Below, piece after piece: positions 8,439-16,914 of a stretch of 37,317 bases of DNA (the stretch's first letter is position 1; every line of letters begins with the position of its first letter). Source of the DNA: Methylococcales bacterium (GTDB taxonomy: Bacteria > Pseudomonadota > Gammaproteobacteria > Methylococcales > Methylomonadaceae); assembly GCA_009692395.1 (NCBI GenBank), contig SHZG01000004.1:1-37317 (forward strand), in the 5' to 3' direction. The notes below the pieces were generated by a model. It made no database searches, was not told the origin of the DNA, and saw only the letters and a list, made by a program, of their open reading frames with translations. Both the position numbers and the translations under genes were made by a program.

Positions 8439-9533
8439 TTACTCTGCTTCAATCTGGCGCACACGCTGCGTCACACCACATACCAACGTATAAGGGATAG
8501 TATCGGCACATAACGCTATTTCTTCCACAGGCAAACCCTCACCCCATAACGTCACTGCATCACCTGCTTTAGCCGTGGATGCCACACCCAAATCAACGGT
8601 AATCATATCCATAGACACCCGCCCGATTAACGATACCCGTTGTCCATTCACTAGCACAGGCGTACCTGATTTAGCATAACGCGGATAACCATCCGCATAA
8701 CCAATCGCTACCACGCCTAAAATCGACTCTTGCTCACACAACCAACTGCCGCCATAACCCACCGTATCGCCTTTTTCGATAGGTTTAACAGCAATCAAGC
8801 GCGAATGTAAACTCATAATCGGTTTTAAACCCAGCTCTGCTCCCGTCACTTGGGCAAACGGTGAAATGCCATACAGCATAATGCCTGGCCGTACCCAATC
8901 GGTGCTTGCTTGCGACCATGCCAAAATACCCGCTGAATTAGCAATACTACGTTCATTGTTCGCATCTAACGGCAATGTAGCTAACGTCGCATTAAATAAA
9001 GCCAATTGCTTGCCCGTCATTGCATCGGCTTTATCATCGGCACTCGCTAAATGTGTCATGATGTTAATCGGCTGTTTAACAATTGAACACTGCATTAATC
9101 GCGCATAAACAGCCTGCAAATCCGCCGCTTTAAAACCTAAACGATTCATGCCCGTATCGAATTTTAACCATACCGCTATTTTTTGTTGCTCAGTTCGCGC
9201 ATCAAAAATAGCCAACTGCGACCATGAATGCACCACTGCATCCAAGCCATTCGCTAATAATTCATCCAATTCGTCGGTACAAGTAAAACCCTCTAACACT
9301 GCAATTCGTTTTTGTACGCCTGCTCGTCGCAAACGCACACCTTCATCAACACGCGCCACTGCAAAACCATCAACCTCGTTTGCTAAGGCATGAGCGAGGC
9401 GCAACGCACCATGCCCATACGCATTGGCTTTAATCACTGCCATAATCTTGGCATCGGGCGCACAATCGCGCACTTTTTGCAGATTATGACTTACTGCTGC
9501 CATATTCAACACTGCGTAAGCTGCTGGAATCAC
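8439..9533 (-). CDS. alr: Alanine racemase
   Basis: PLP enzyme converting L-alanine to D-alanine for peptidoglycan. The PLP lysine is K35 in MAVIKANAYGHG. Further signatures are MTHLAS, the VRPGIMLYG phosphate-binding segment, VGYGGSW with the catalytic tyrosine region, and the C-terminal GRVSMDMITVDL. Length 364 matches the Alr family. Its ATG overlaps the dnaB stop (ATGA), so it is probably co-transcribed with dnaB, a common gammaproteobacterial pairing. Its stop abuts that of rapZ with no spacer. A dadA neighbour, expected for a catabolic DadX, is lacking, which favours the biosynthetic role. Confidence 0.95.
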   Translation of the reverse strand: MIPAAYAVLNMAAVSHNLQKVRDCAPDAKIMAVIKANAYGHGALRLAHALANEVDGFAVARVDEGVRLRRAGVQKRIAVLEGFTCTDELDELLANGLDAVVHSWSQLAIFDARTEQQKIAVWLKFDTGMNRLGFKAADLQAVYARLMQCSIVKQPINIMTHLASADDKADAMTGKQLALFNATLATLPLDANNERSIANSAGILAWSQASTDWVRPGIMLYGISPFAQVTGAELGLKPIMSLHSRLIAVKPIEKGDTVGYGGSWLCEQESILGVVAIGYADGYPRYAKSGTPVLVNGQRVSLIGRVSMDMITVDLGVASTAKAGDAVTLWGEGLPVEEIALCADTIPYTLVCGVTQRVRQIEAE

Positions 9534-10924
9534 TCATACTCCTCATGACTGTAAGACGACCCTGAGAAATTTTCAAAGCGGGTGTACTGTCCCAGAAAAG
9601 TTAAACGCACCGTTCCCAAAGGGCCATTACGCTGTTTACCAATAATCATTTCCGCAATGCCTTTATCAGGACTTTCAGGGTTATAAACCTCATCGCGATA
9701 CACAAACACAATCAAATCCGCGTCTTGCTCAATTGCCCCCGAATCACGCAAATCGGACATCACAGGGCGTTTATTCGGGCGTTGCTCCAGATTACGATTT
9801 AACTGTGATAACGCCACCACAGGCACATTCATTTCTTTCGCCAAGGCTTTTAAACCTCTGGAAATATCAGAAATTTGCTGCACGCGATTATCACCGCTAC
9901 TGGGCGACTGCATGAGCTGCAAATAATCCACCACAATTAAACCCAGCTGTCCATGTTCACGCGCCACACGCCGCGCTCTTGCGCGTAATTCAGTTGGGCT
10001 TAACGCAGGCGTATCATCAATAAATAATTTGGTATTTGCCAATAAACTAATCGCTGACGTTAACCGTGGCCAATCATCATCATCCAGCTTGCCCGTTCTG
10101 ACTTTATGTTGATCAATACGCCCTAAAGACGACATCATCCGCATTGCTAAAGAATCCCCTGGCATTTCCATACTGAACACTAACACAGGCTTATCGCTTT
10201 TTAACGCCACGTTTTCTGCCATGTTCATGGCTATTGTGGTTTTACCCATTGAAGGCCGACCCGCAACAATAATTAGATCTGATTGTTGCAAACCTGAGGT
10301 GAGTTCATCAAAATCGGTAAAGCCTGTACTTGCGCCTGTAATAGAGCCTTCTTGCCCATACAAGCGTTCGATTTTTTCAACTGTTTGCGCTAATAAGGTT
10401 TTAATCGCGACAAAACCGCCCTGCCCTTTTTGCCGTTGTTCAGCAATTTTAAAGACTTGCCGTTCAGCATTTTCTAGCAACTCAGCGGTTTCGCGTCCTT
10501 CGGTATTAAATGCTGAATTAGAAATTTCAGTGCCAACATGAATTAATTGCCGCAATACGGAACGGTCTTTCACAATTTTGGTATAGGCGAGAATATTGGC
10601 AGCCGTGGGGGTATCTTCGACTAACATAATCAAATAAGGTAAGCCGCCGATACTGTCGAGTTCACCGATATTACGCAAGGCATCCGACAGCGTAATAATG
10701 TCAAATGGCATTTGTTTTTCAGCCAAATCTTCGATGACGCGAAAAATTAACTGGTGATTACGCCGATAAAAATCAATCTCGACAATCTGATCGGCAACAC
10801 TGTCCCACGTTTGATTATCCATCATCAAACTCCCCAAAACTGACTGTTCAGCCTGCATGGAATTAGGCGGAACTTTTAGCTTATCAACTGAATAATCACG
10901 ATCCATTGAATAATTTTCGTACAT
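9530..10924 (-). CDS. dnaB: Replicative DNA helicase DnaB
   Basis: Hexameric 5'-3' helicase of the replication fork, which recruits primase. The N-terminal domain (about residues 15-120, PPNSMQAEQSVLGSLMMDN) is followed by a linker and a RecA-like motor with Walker A GRPSMGKTT (about 222-230), Walker B LIVVDYLQLM, the LSQLNRNLEQRPNKRP segment and an arginine-finger region (DLRDSGAIEQDAD). Length 464 is typical, and no intein is inserted at the Walker A or motif 4 sites where DnaB inteins occur. alr overlaps its 3' end. The common upstream neighbour rplI is not present; mtaB lies divergently instead. Confidence 0.96.
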   Translation of the reverse strand: MYENYSMDRDYSVDKLKVPPNSMQAEQSVLGSLMMDNQTWDSVADQIVEIDFYRRNHQLIFRVIEDLAEKQMPFDIITLSDALRNIGELDSIGGLPYLIMLVEDTPTAANILAYTKIVKDRSVLRQLIHVGTEISNSAFNTEGRETAELLENAERQVFKIAEQRQKGQGGFVAIKTLLAQTVEKIERLYGQEGSITGASTGFTDFDELTSGLQQSDLIIVAGRPSMGKTTIAMNMAENVALKSDKPVLVFSMEMPGDSLAMRMMSSLGRIDQHKVRTGKLDDDDWPRLTSAISLLANTKLFIDDTPALSPTELRARARRVAREHGQLGLIVVDYLQLMQSPSSGDNRVQQISDISRGLKALAKEMNVPVVALSQLNRNLEQRPNKRPVMSDLRDSGAIEQDADLIVFVYRDEVYNPESPDKGIAEMIIGKQRNGPLGTVRLTFLGQYTRFENFSGSSYSHEEYE

Positions 10925-10970
10925 TATGAATTACAGAGTAAAAACGGCTTGCCATTTAACACAGAACAAC

Positions 10971-10997
10971 CCTGACAGGTTTTATAAACCCGTTAGG
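10971..10997. repeat. Degenerate palindromic repeat in the dnaB-mtaB spacer
   Basis: CCTGACAGGTTTTATAAACCCGTTAGG is an imperfect palindrome pairing 10 of 12 positions plus wobbles around TAT. It resembles the palindromes at 31695, 35287 and 37097 in overall plan (CCTG..AGGTTT..AAACC). A wider 8-bp outer pair (AATTACAG at 10929, CTGTAATT at 11001) encloses it. Confidence 0.5.
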
Positions 10998-11088
10998 TTT
11001 CTGTAATTGGTCGCCTTAAAAACAAGTCATGATAGCGTAAATTTAAGGTAATTGTTAAAAACAACTCATCGGTACACGCACAAAAAAA

Positions 11089-11104
11089 GCTATAATGAAC
11101 CCCT
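11089..11104 (+). promoter_or_regulatory. Candidate -10 element upstream of mtaB
   Basis: A perfect TATAAT (11091-11096) sits about 25 bases before the preferred mtaB start. The 16-mer GCTATAATGAACCCCT is identical to the one before the yajR-like gene at 24400. No good -35 hexamer is seen at 16-18 bp. If this is the promoter, the ATG at 11095 cannot be the start and the mRNA leader is very short. Confidence 0.4.
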
Positions 11105-11121
11105 TTTTTTGTCTTAACATC

Positions 11122-12411
11122 ATGCTAGTACACCTTAAAACCCTAGGCTGCCGCCTTAATGAAGCCGAATTAGAAACGTGGGCGCAAGCCTTTCAACAAG
11201 CAGGGCATTCCATCACTCAGCAAGCCGAAGCGGCTAACCTGATTGTGCTTAACTCTTGTGCGGTCACAGGCGATGCGGCGCGGAAATCTCGCCAGTTAAT
11301 TCGCCGTATCCACCGTGATAATCCCACTGCTAAATTAGTCGTCAGTGGCTGTTATGCGACCTTGCATCAACAAGAAGCGGAGTCATTATTAGGCGTAGAT
11401 TTGGTGGTGAGCAATAAAGACAAAGATCAGTTAGTCGAACAAGCCATCACCGAATTGAACATGAACACCATGCCTGCTATGTCCACCGAACCAGCGGAAA
11501 TTTCGTTGTTCACGCGGGGCAGACAACGCGCATTCGTTAAAGTCCAAGATGGCTGCCGTTATCGCTGCACCTTTTGCATCGTGACCGTGGCGCGGGGTGA
11601 AGAGAACAGCCGTCCGATACAAGTCGTGATTGATGAAATTAACGCGCTATACAACCAAGGTATTCATGAAGTTATTTTAACGGGCGTACACTTAGGCGGT
11701 TATGGCAGTGACTTGGGTAATAATCTATCCGAATTAATTAAAGCTATTCTCGCTGATACCAATATTCCGCGTTTACGCTTAGGTTCATTAGAACCGTGGG
11801 AATTACCCGCTGATTTTTTTCAATTATTTGATAATCCGCGCCTCATGCCGCATTTACATCTCCCGTTACAAAGCGGTTCTGATACCGTGTTACGGCGGAT
11901 GGCGCGGCGGTGTAAAACTGACGAATTCGCGGCTATTGTCAATCAACTCCGCACACAAATTCCGCATTTTAATATCACCACCGATATTATCGTCGGCTTT
12001 CCTGCGGAGAGTGAACAAGAATGGCAAGACAGTTTTGACACCGTGCAACGCATTGGTTTTGGTCATATTCATATTTTCACCTACTCACGACGTGAAGGTA
12101 CAAAAGCCGCGACCTTACCCGACCAACTCACCAACGACATTAAAAAACAACGTAGCCAACAACTGCACGAACTCGCAGACACCCTCAAACAACAGTTTTA
12201 TACTGCCAATATCGGCAATGAATTTCCTGTGTTATGGGAAGGTTATAGCGAACCCTTAGCCGATGGCAAACACCGTGTATTTGGTTATACGCCGAATTAT
12301 TTGCGTGTCGCTTGTGTGTTAGATGCCGCTATCAGCGTTGAAAATCAAACCATTAACACACGCTTAACCGCAGTGGCAGATGGCGTTATCATTGGTGAAT
12401 TAGTGCAGTAA
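11122..12411 (+). CDS. mtaB: tRNA t6A37 methylthiotransferase MtaB
   Basis: Radical SAM enzyme that adds a methylthio group to t6A37 in tRNAs reading ANN codons. The N-terminal UPF0004 domain has LKTLGCRLNEAE, LNSCAVT and SGCYA, the three cysteines of the auxiliary 4Fe-4S cluster. The radical SAM core has CRYRCTFC (CxxxCxxC) with VARGEENSRP, and a TRAM-like domain ends the protein. The track ORF begins at 11095 with MNPFFCLNI; I favour the internal ATG at 11122 (429 residues), because homologues start at the LKTLGC strand and the upstream ATG overlaps a TATAAT. MtaB is favoured over MiaB by the CRLNEAE and CRYRCTFC variants and overall plan. Confidence 0.85.
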   Translation: MLVHLKTLGCRLNEAELETWAQAFQQAGHSITQQAEAANLIVLNSCAVTGDAARKSRQLIRRIHRDNPTAKLVVSGCYATLHQQEAESLLGVDLVVSNKDKDQLVEQAITELNMNTMPAMSTEPAEISLFTRGRQRAFVKVQDGCRYRCTFCIVTVARGEENSRPIQVVIDEINALYNQGIHEVILTGVHLGGYGSDLGNNLSELIKAILADTNIPRLRLGSLEPWELPADFFQLFDNPRLMPHLHLPLQSGSDTVLRRMARRCKTDEFAAIVNQLRTQIPHFNITTDIIVGFPAESEQEWQDSFDTVQRIGFGHIHIFTYSRREGTKAATLPDQLTNDIKKQRSQQLHELADTLKQQFYTANIGNEFPVLWEGYSEPLADGKHRVFGYTPNYLRVACVLDAAISVENQTINTRLTAVADGVIIGELVQ

Positions 12412-12418
12412 TCGCAGG

Positions 12419-12449
12419 TAAAAAAGCCCATCATTGCAACTGATGGGCT
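12419..12449 (-). terminator. Intrinsic terminator of the 12468-12983 gene
   Basis: AGCCCATCA (12425-12433) pairs perfectly with TGATGGGCT (12441-12449) around a 7-base loop. On the minus strand the stem is followed by a T-run (the A-run at 12420-12425), a textbook terminator for the gene ending at 12468. On the + strand it lies just after mtaB but lacks a T-run, so it would work less well there. Confidence 0.85.
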
Positions 12450-12467
12450 GGGATTATCGTGACCGTT

Positions 12468-12983
12468 TTATTCTGCGGGTGTTAAATGATGCTGTTTGTG
12501 TTCATCTATCACTTGGTTGCCGTGTTCCTTCTCCTGAGCATCAAACCACTCATGCAGAGCTTGCGCAAACTGAGGATATTCAGTTGTGTAATGAATTTGC
12601 ACACCTTTGGGTAAGGCTTTATATTCAAATTTTATATCGAATGGCTTTGCTAGTTTTAACTGCGCAAGACCTGCCATATCCGCACCGTGTATACGTTCAG
12701 TTTCAGAAAAATCACCTTTACTGAAATCATTACTTAGTTTAAGTAGATGCGCCTGAATTAATTTTATTTGCTCGGTATTATCGGCTGATTTAACGACGAT
12801 ATGCTGCACACCGCCATGCACTGTTTTAGTAAACATCTGCACTGCTTGATCTACATTGTATGGTTCTACTTGTTTGCTACGTTGATACACCTCCTCAACG
12901 CGTGCAGGACTGACTTCTTCAACAGAAAATGCAGCGGTAGAAAACACCACCAACCCTGTCAATAATAAAGCGTAACGTTTCAT
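12468..12983 (-). CDS. Small secreted protein of unknown function
   Basis: I do not recognise a studied family. The protein (171 residues from the preferred start) begins MKRYALLLTGLVVFSTAAFS, a clear signal peptide cleaved near VEEVSP. The mature part is soluble, charged, and has the run FTKTVHGGVQHIVVK and an IHGADMAGLAQL segment. It ends in a His-rich tail (HKQHH), and the several histidines could bind metal (inference). From memory, similar short proteins in proteobacteria carry a doubtful 'aspartate carbamoyltransferase' label; no such catalytic domain is visible here. The track ORF starts nine codons earlier, but GAGGA lies nine bases before the ATG at 12983. It has its own terminator and seems monocistronic. 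Confidence 0.75.
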   Translation of the reverse strand: MKRYALLLTGLVVFSTAAFSVEEVSPARVEEVYQRSKQVEPYNVDQAVQMFTKTVHGGVQHIVVKSADNTEQIKLIQAHLLKLSNDFSKGDFSETERIHGADMAGLAQLKLAKPFDIKFEYKALPKGVQIHYTTEYPQFAQALHEWFDAQEKEHGNQVIDEHKQHHLTPAE

Positions 12984-13292
12984 AATCGTATTCCTCGTTT
13001 CTTCGTGCATGACAACAACAGATAATCCATTGAAAGACTACAACCCATGAAAACTAAGTAGCACACAAAAGACTATCCGACTACCATTAATATAGGCGTA
13101 TTAATTTCACTACTCAAGGTGAAATTTATAATGGTATAGATAACGCAGTATAAATTGATTATAAAACCGTTCGCCCTGAGCTTGTCGAAGGGCTATAGTG
13201 GTTCGACAGGCTCACCACGAACGACATCATTTTATTGTGCTTTGGCTATAGCATTGTCCGACAAACCACCAATATAACTATCAGAAAGTTTT
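12984..13292. other. Intergenic region with a REP-like element
   Basis: This 309-base stretch contains the upstream region of the secreted-protein gene (minus) and of the J-domain gene (plus). Apart from the REP-like element at 13168-13223 I see no gene or RNA. The spacing suggests divergent promoters, but I could not pick convincing hexamers. Confidence 0.4.
13168..13223. repeat. REP-like palindromic element (CCTGAGCTTGTCGAA type)
   Basis: Two hairpin units, CCCTGAGCTTGTCGAAGGG and GGTTCGACAGGCTCACC, are enclosed by an outer CGTTCG/CGAACG pair. The core GAGCTTGTCGA recurs inverted as TCGACAGGCTC inside the element. This is the layout of a bacterial REP/BIME unit. A related single unit lies at 22233. 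Confidence 0.75.
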
Positions 13293-13853
13293 ATGAATGA
13301 CGATAACCTAGATTTTTATGAAATCCTTGAGATAAGTTCAAATGCCAGTCAAGATACGATTGATAGAATGTTTCGTTTTTTAGCCCAGCGTTATTATCCT
13401 GATCGCCATGAAACGGGTGATGCTATCAAATTTGATCAAATTGTTAAGGCTCATGACACCTTGAGGGACCTTGAAAAGCGTACTGCTTATGACATCAAGC
13501 ATAAGAAAAATTCAGAATATCATTGGAATTTGGTTTAAGAGGCGGGTGATACGGACGGTTTTGAAAACGATGAGAGTATTCAAGCAAGGGTTCTGTCAGT
13601 TATGTATATCAAACGCAAACGTGATATGTCTCATCCAGGCATTGGTAATATGCTGCTTGAGCGTTTAATTGGTTGCCCAGAAGAAATACTGGAATTTCAT
13701 CTGTGGTATTTAAGGGAAAAAGGCTGGGTTACACGCATGGAAGACGGTTTACTGGCGATTACCGCAGCAGGCGTTGATAAAGCACTAGCCAATCATCATG
13801 CAGGTGGGGCAAACAAATCAATCACCGACCAGCATAATGTCATTCATTTGTGA
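13293..13853 (+). pseudogene. J-domain protein gene with an in-frame stop
   Basis: The two track ORFs at 13293-13538 and 13602-13853 are in one frame. Between them only the TAA at 13536-13538 interrupts, and the intervening codons read sensibly (EAGDTDGFENDESIQARVLSV). Residues 1-70 form a J-domain (LDFYEILEISSNASQDTID...). The C-terminal half looks like a small helical, possibly winged-helix, domain (LLERLIGCPEEILEFHLWYLREKGWV). The HPD tripeptide needed to stimulate DnaK ATPase is YPD here (QRYYPDRH), one base from CAT. Both changes suggest loss of function, although the reading frame is otherwise clean over 185 codons. Sequencing error or stop readthrough could also explain the TAA. Confidence 0.75.
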
Positions 13854-13905
13854 TGCTTAAGGCATTAACATCCGCTCCACTCAACACGCGTATCGAGAAA
13901 AAACC

Positions 13906-14220
13906 ATGATAAAGTCTTTAATCCTCGCACTATTAGCATTCAGTATTGCACCCATCGCAACTGCTAGCGATGCAGAAATATCCTGCCGTAAAGAACTGGG
14001 TAAAAAGGTAGCGGCTGTCTATGTACAGCAGTGCATTGAAATTTCTCCTGCATCCCATCCACCTTGCAATGACCAGAATGCTTGCTCACTCATCATGGAC
14101 GAAATCAAGCGTGGCTGTGAGTTTGCAAAGAATACTGAAGGCGGAAACCTTCCAGAGTTTTGTAATGAACACATTACGCGGTTTCACTTAAGCGTAACCT
14201 ATCCATGTATAATGCGGTGA
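13906..14220 (+). CDS. Small Cys-rich secreted protein of unknown function
   Basis: Not recognised. The 104-residue product has a good signal peptide (MIKSLILALLAFSIAPIATAS) and a short mature chain with seven cysteines (SCRK, QQC, PPC, NAC, GC, FC, PC), suggesting disulfides in the periplasm. Unpaired, one cysteine would be left over. GAGA stands about nine bases before the ATG. It lies between two broken genes, so it may itself be decaying or may be the intact survivor. No membrane segment follows the signal peptide, and there is no lipobox. Confidence 0.55.
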   Translation: MIKSLILALLAFSIAPIATASDAEISCRKELGKKVAAVYVQQCIEISPASHPPCNDQNACSLIMDEIKRGCEFAKNTEGGNLPEFCNEHITRFHLSVTYPCIMR

Positions 14221-14247
14221 TGTTAGTTACTATTAGGGTATTTGTTT

Positions 14248-15936
14248 ATGATAATTCTCGGTATTAATGATGTGGGTCATCATAATTCCGCCGCATCAAT
14301 TGTTGTTGATGGTCAATTGGTCGCCTCTATTGAAGAGGAGCGCATTTCACGCATTAAAATGGATAACGCTTATCCGCATCAAGCGATTGCTGAGGCGTTA
14401 GCGATTGCAGGTATTACCGCTGAACAGGTGGATGTGGTGGCGTTGGCAGGTTTATCGCGCTGGGATCAAAAGCCTTATGTGGATACTTTATTCAAATACA
14501 TGGCGAAAGTTGCTAAACAAGAGCCTGATATTAAAAAGTTTTATTGGAATCAACAACCTGCGCGACTTACCCGCTTATTTAAACAACGTCAAAAACCTGC
14601 GGGTATCTTGGCTGATAAACCCACGAAAACCGTTGAGCATCATTTAGCCCATGCTGCATCGGCTTATTATGCGTCACCATTTGCCGATGAACGCGTGGGC
14701 GTTATTTCTTTGGATGGTGTGGGTGATTTTTCGTAGGGTTCGGTGTGGTTAGGTGAACACGGACAATTACAACAAGTTGAGTATTTACCGTATCTCAATA
14801 GTATCGGTTTGCTGTATTCAGCGGTGACGATTTATCTGGGTTTGAAAGCCACGCGCCACGAAGGTAAAGTGTTAGGTTTGGCAGCGTTTGGTAATCCAGA
14901 GCCGTTATTATCATGGTTATTCGCCCATACTAATCAGTCGGATTGGGCAAATTTGTTTGATGCTAAATTGGCGCGGATTGCCTTACAGTTTGCTAAAGAA
15001 ATCGGGCAATCAGCTCTTCGAGCATTGTGTGATGGCTTGAGTCAAGAAGACGTTGCCGCAGGCATTCAAGCCTATACCGAACACTTGATTTGCAACTGGA
15101 TACAACACCAAGCCCAGCAATTAAAACTCAGCAAATTAGCCTTAGCAGGCGGCGTATTTGCCAACGTTAAGTTAAATCAACGACTGTTAGCTTTGCCTGA
15201 AATTGATAATATTTATGTGCATCCAAATATGGGTGATGGTGGTTTGGCAACGGGTGCGGCTTACTAAGTCTATTCGCGCTTACAAAATGGTTTGACCCCA
15301 AAGTTACAACCGCACGTTTATTTAGGCACAGACATTAATCGAGAAAACGCGTTAGCTGCGTTAGAAAAATCAGGATTGGCTTACAGTGAACCTGAAAATT
15401 TATCTTATGCGGTGGCGAAGTTATTAGCCGCAGGTAAAGTAGTCGCAAGAGCGGCGGGGAAAATGAAATACGGCCCGCGTGCGTTGGGCAATCGCACAGT
15501 GATGGCTTCTTGTCAGGATAAAAAAATTAATCAATGGCTGAATGAAACATTTGCCCGCACCGAGTTTATGCCGTTCGCGCCTGTGATTATCGAAGAACAG
15601 GCGCAGGCGTATTTTCCTGATTGGCAAGAAAACCACGTTACAGCGCGGTTGATGACGCTGACTTATGATGCCTCACCCGTCGCGCAACAAAATATTCCAG
15701 CAGCGGTTCATGTCGATAATACCGCCAGACCACAAGTGATACGCCGCGTCGATAATCCTGCCTATTACGATATTATTAACGACTATTATCACTTAACAGG
15801 CGTTGCTAGTGTGATTAACACCAGCTTCAATATGCACGAAGAGCCGATTGTTCGCACGGCTGAAGAAGCCATTCAAGCATTTAAAGCGGCTCAGTTGGAC
15901 GCGCTTATTTTGGATGGTTTTTTAATCGAGCAATAA
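14248..15936 (+). pseudogene. NodU/CmcH-family carbamoyltransferase with two in-frame stops
   Basis: Three track ORFs (14242-14736, 14743-15267, 15292-15936) share one frame and together encode an apparently full-length carbamoyltransferase of about 560 residues. They are separated only by TAG at 14734-14736 and TAA at 15265-15267. Family motifs run in order: GINDVGHHNSAA and EEERISR, VEHHLAHAASAYY, SLDGVGDFS, RHEGKVLGLAAFG, LAGGVFANVKLNQ, GDGGLATGAAY, GKMKYGPRALGNRT and INTSFNMHEEP. These comprise a Kae1-like N-terminal domain and a YrdC-like C-terminal domain, using carbamoyl phosphate and ATP on a hydroxyl acceptor. The acceptor is unknown. I prefer the ATG at 14248 over the TTG at 14242. 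As read, no full enzyme would be made. Confidence 0.85.
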
Positions 15937-15943
15937 AACTGCG

Positions 15944-15973
15944 GGAGTACAAACCTAGGTTTGTATTCCTTTT
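15944..15973. terminator. Hairpin between the carbamoyltransferase and pip
   Basis: GGAGTACAAACC pairs with GGTTTGTATTCC over 12 bp (one G-T) with a TA loop. TTTT follows on the + strand, making a plausible terminator for the + gene. It also sits directly after the pip stop on the minus strand, where the T-run is missing. The convergent layout fits a shared terminator. Confidence 0.7.
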
Positions 15974-16914
15974 CATTGGCTTTCTGCAAAGTTATCAGTT
16001 GCCGAAACCAACGCGTTTATCATGTCATCACCTTGCGCAATATGCCCTGCATTCGGCAGAATAATATACTCCGCATGAGGCATGGCTAGCTGCAAACACA
16101 TTCCTGCTTCGATAGGGCAGACTAAATCCATGCGCCCATGAATAATCACGGTGGAAATGCTTGCTAATAAGTGGCAATTATCCAGAATCTGATTTTCCGC
16201 AATAAAATAACGATGCTTGGCATAATGCAGTTCCATTCGTGCTAGCTTGAGCATTTTTTCACTAACGTGTTCATCGCTAGGCTGATAATCATTGCCTAAA
16301 GCCACTTGCGCTCCCCATGCCAACCATTCTTTGGCAACTCGCCGCTGTGTGACTTCATCTTTATCCCAGAGCGCGTTATAACATTCCTGTACAAAATTAT
16401 TATGATTGGCATTAGGAATGCTATCAATCAACCGCTTCCATTGTTCAGGATAAATACGCCCTGCCCCATCTTTGGCAAACCAATTCAAATCAGCTTGCCG
16501 TGCTAAAAATACCGCACGAATAATCAAGCCCATGACTTTATCAGGATGCTGTTGTGCATACAATAACGCCAACGCCGCACCCCACGAACCACCGAACACC
16601 AGCCATTGCTTGATATTGAGTTGTGTGCGGATGCGCTCTAAATCTTCACATAAATCTTGGGTGGTATTTTTATCCAGCTCACCAAATGGTAATGATAAAC
16701 CGCAAGCACGTTGGTCTAGCAGAATAATATGATAACGTTCAGAATTAAAAAACTGGCGGTGATGCGGTTTAGTCCCTGAGCAAGGCCCACCATGTAAAAA
16801 AACCACAGGAATCCCGTCTGGATTGCCGCTTTGTTCAACATAAACACGGTGCTGACTACTTGTGTCGAGAAAAAAACTGTTAAAATGCTGGATTTCAGGG
16901 TAAAGAGTTTTCAT
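15973..16914 (-). CDS. pip: Prolyl iminopeptidase (alpha/beta hydrolase)
   Basis: Serine peptidase that removes N-terminal proline from peptides. The alpha/beta-hydrolase fold is shown by the oxyanion motif HGGPCSG (41-47), nucleophile elbow GGSWG (Ser110), an acid near HGRMDLVCP and the catalytic histidine in NAGHIAQGD. DQRACGLS corresponds to the conserved DQRGxGxS of the family, with A in place of G. Length 313 is typical, and no typical signal peptide is evident, suggesting a cytosolic enzyme. It appears monocistronic and convergent with the broken carbamoyltransferase. Assignment to the S33 family is firm; the exact substrate range is not. Confidence 0.9.
   Translation of the reverse strand: MKTLYPEIQHFNSFFLDTSSQHRVYVEQSGNPDGIPVVFLHGGPCSGTKPHHRQFFNSERYHIILLDQRACGLSLPFGELDKNTTQDLCEDLERIRTQLNIKQWLVFGGSWGAALALLYAQQHPDKVMGLIIRAVFLARQADLNWFAKDGAGRIYPEQWKRLIDSIPNANHNNFVQECYNALWDKDEVTQRRVAKEWLAWGAQVALGNDYQPSDEHVSEKMLKLARMELHYAKHRYFIAENQILDNCHLLASISTVIIHGRMDLVCPIEAGMCLQLAMPHAEYIILPNAGHIAQGDDMINALVSATDNFAESQ

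Noticed and set aside
9530-10924. Intein in dnaB
   Set aside because: The protein is of normal length and the motifs are continuous.
11095-11121. Upstream ATG for mtaB
   Set aside because: The ATG overlaps a TATAAT and encodes residues not expected before the LKTLGCRLN strand.
11828-12259. 143-residue plus-strand ORF within mtaB
   Set aside because: It is an alternative frame of conserved radical SAM codons with no family resemblance.
13168-13223. Possible CRISPR or attachment site
   Set aside because: There is only one unit, with no regular spacers and no integrase; the layout is that of a REP element.
14734-14736. Genetic-code reassignment or pyrrolysine at TAG
   Set aside because: clpS and the PAS-GGDEF-EAL gene end in TAG at natural positions, and the second interruption is TAA, so recoding of one codon does not explain both.
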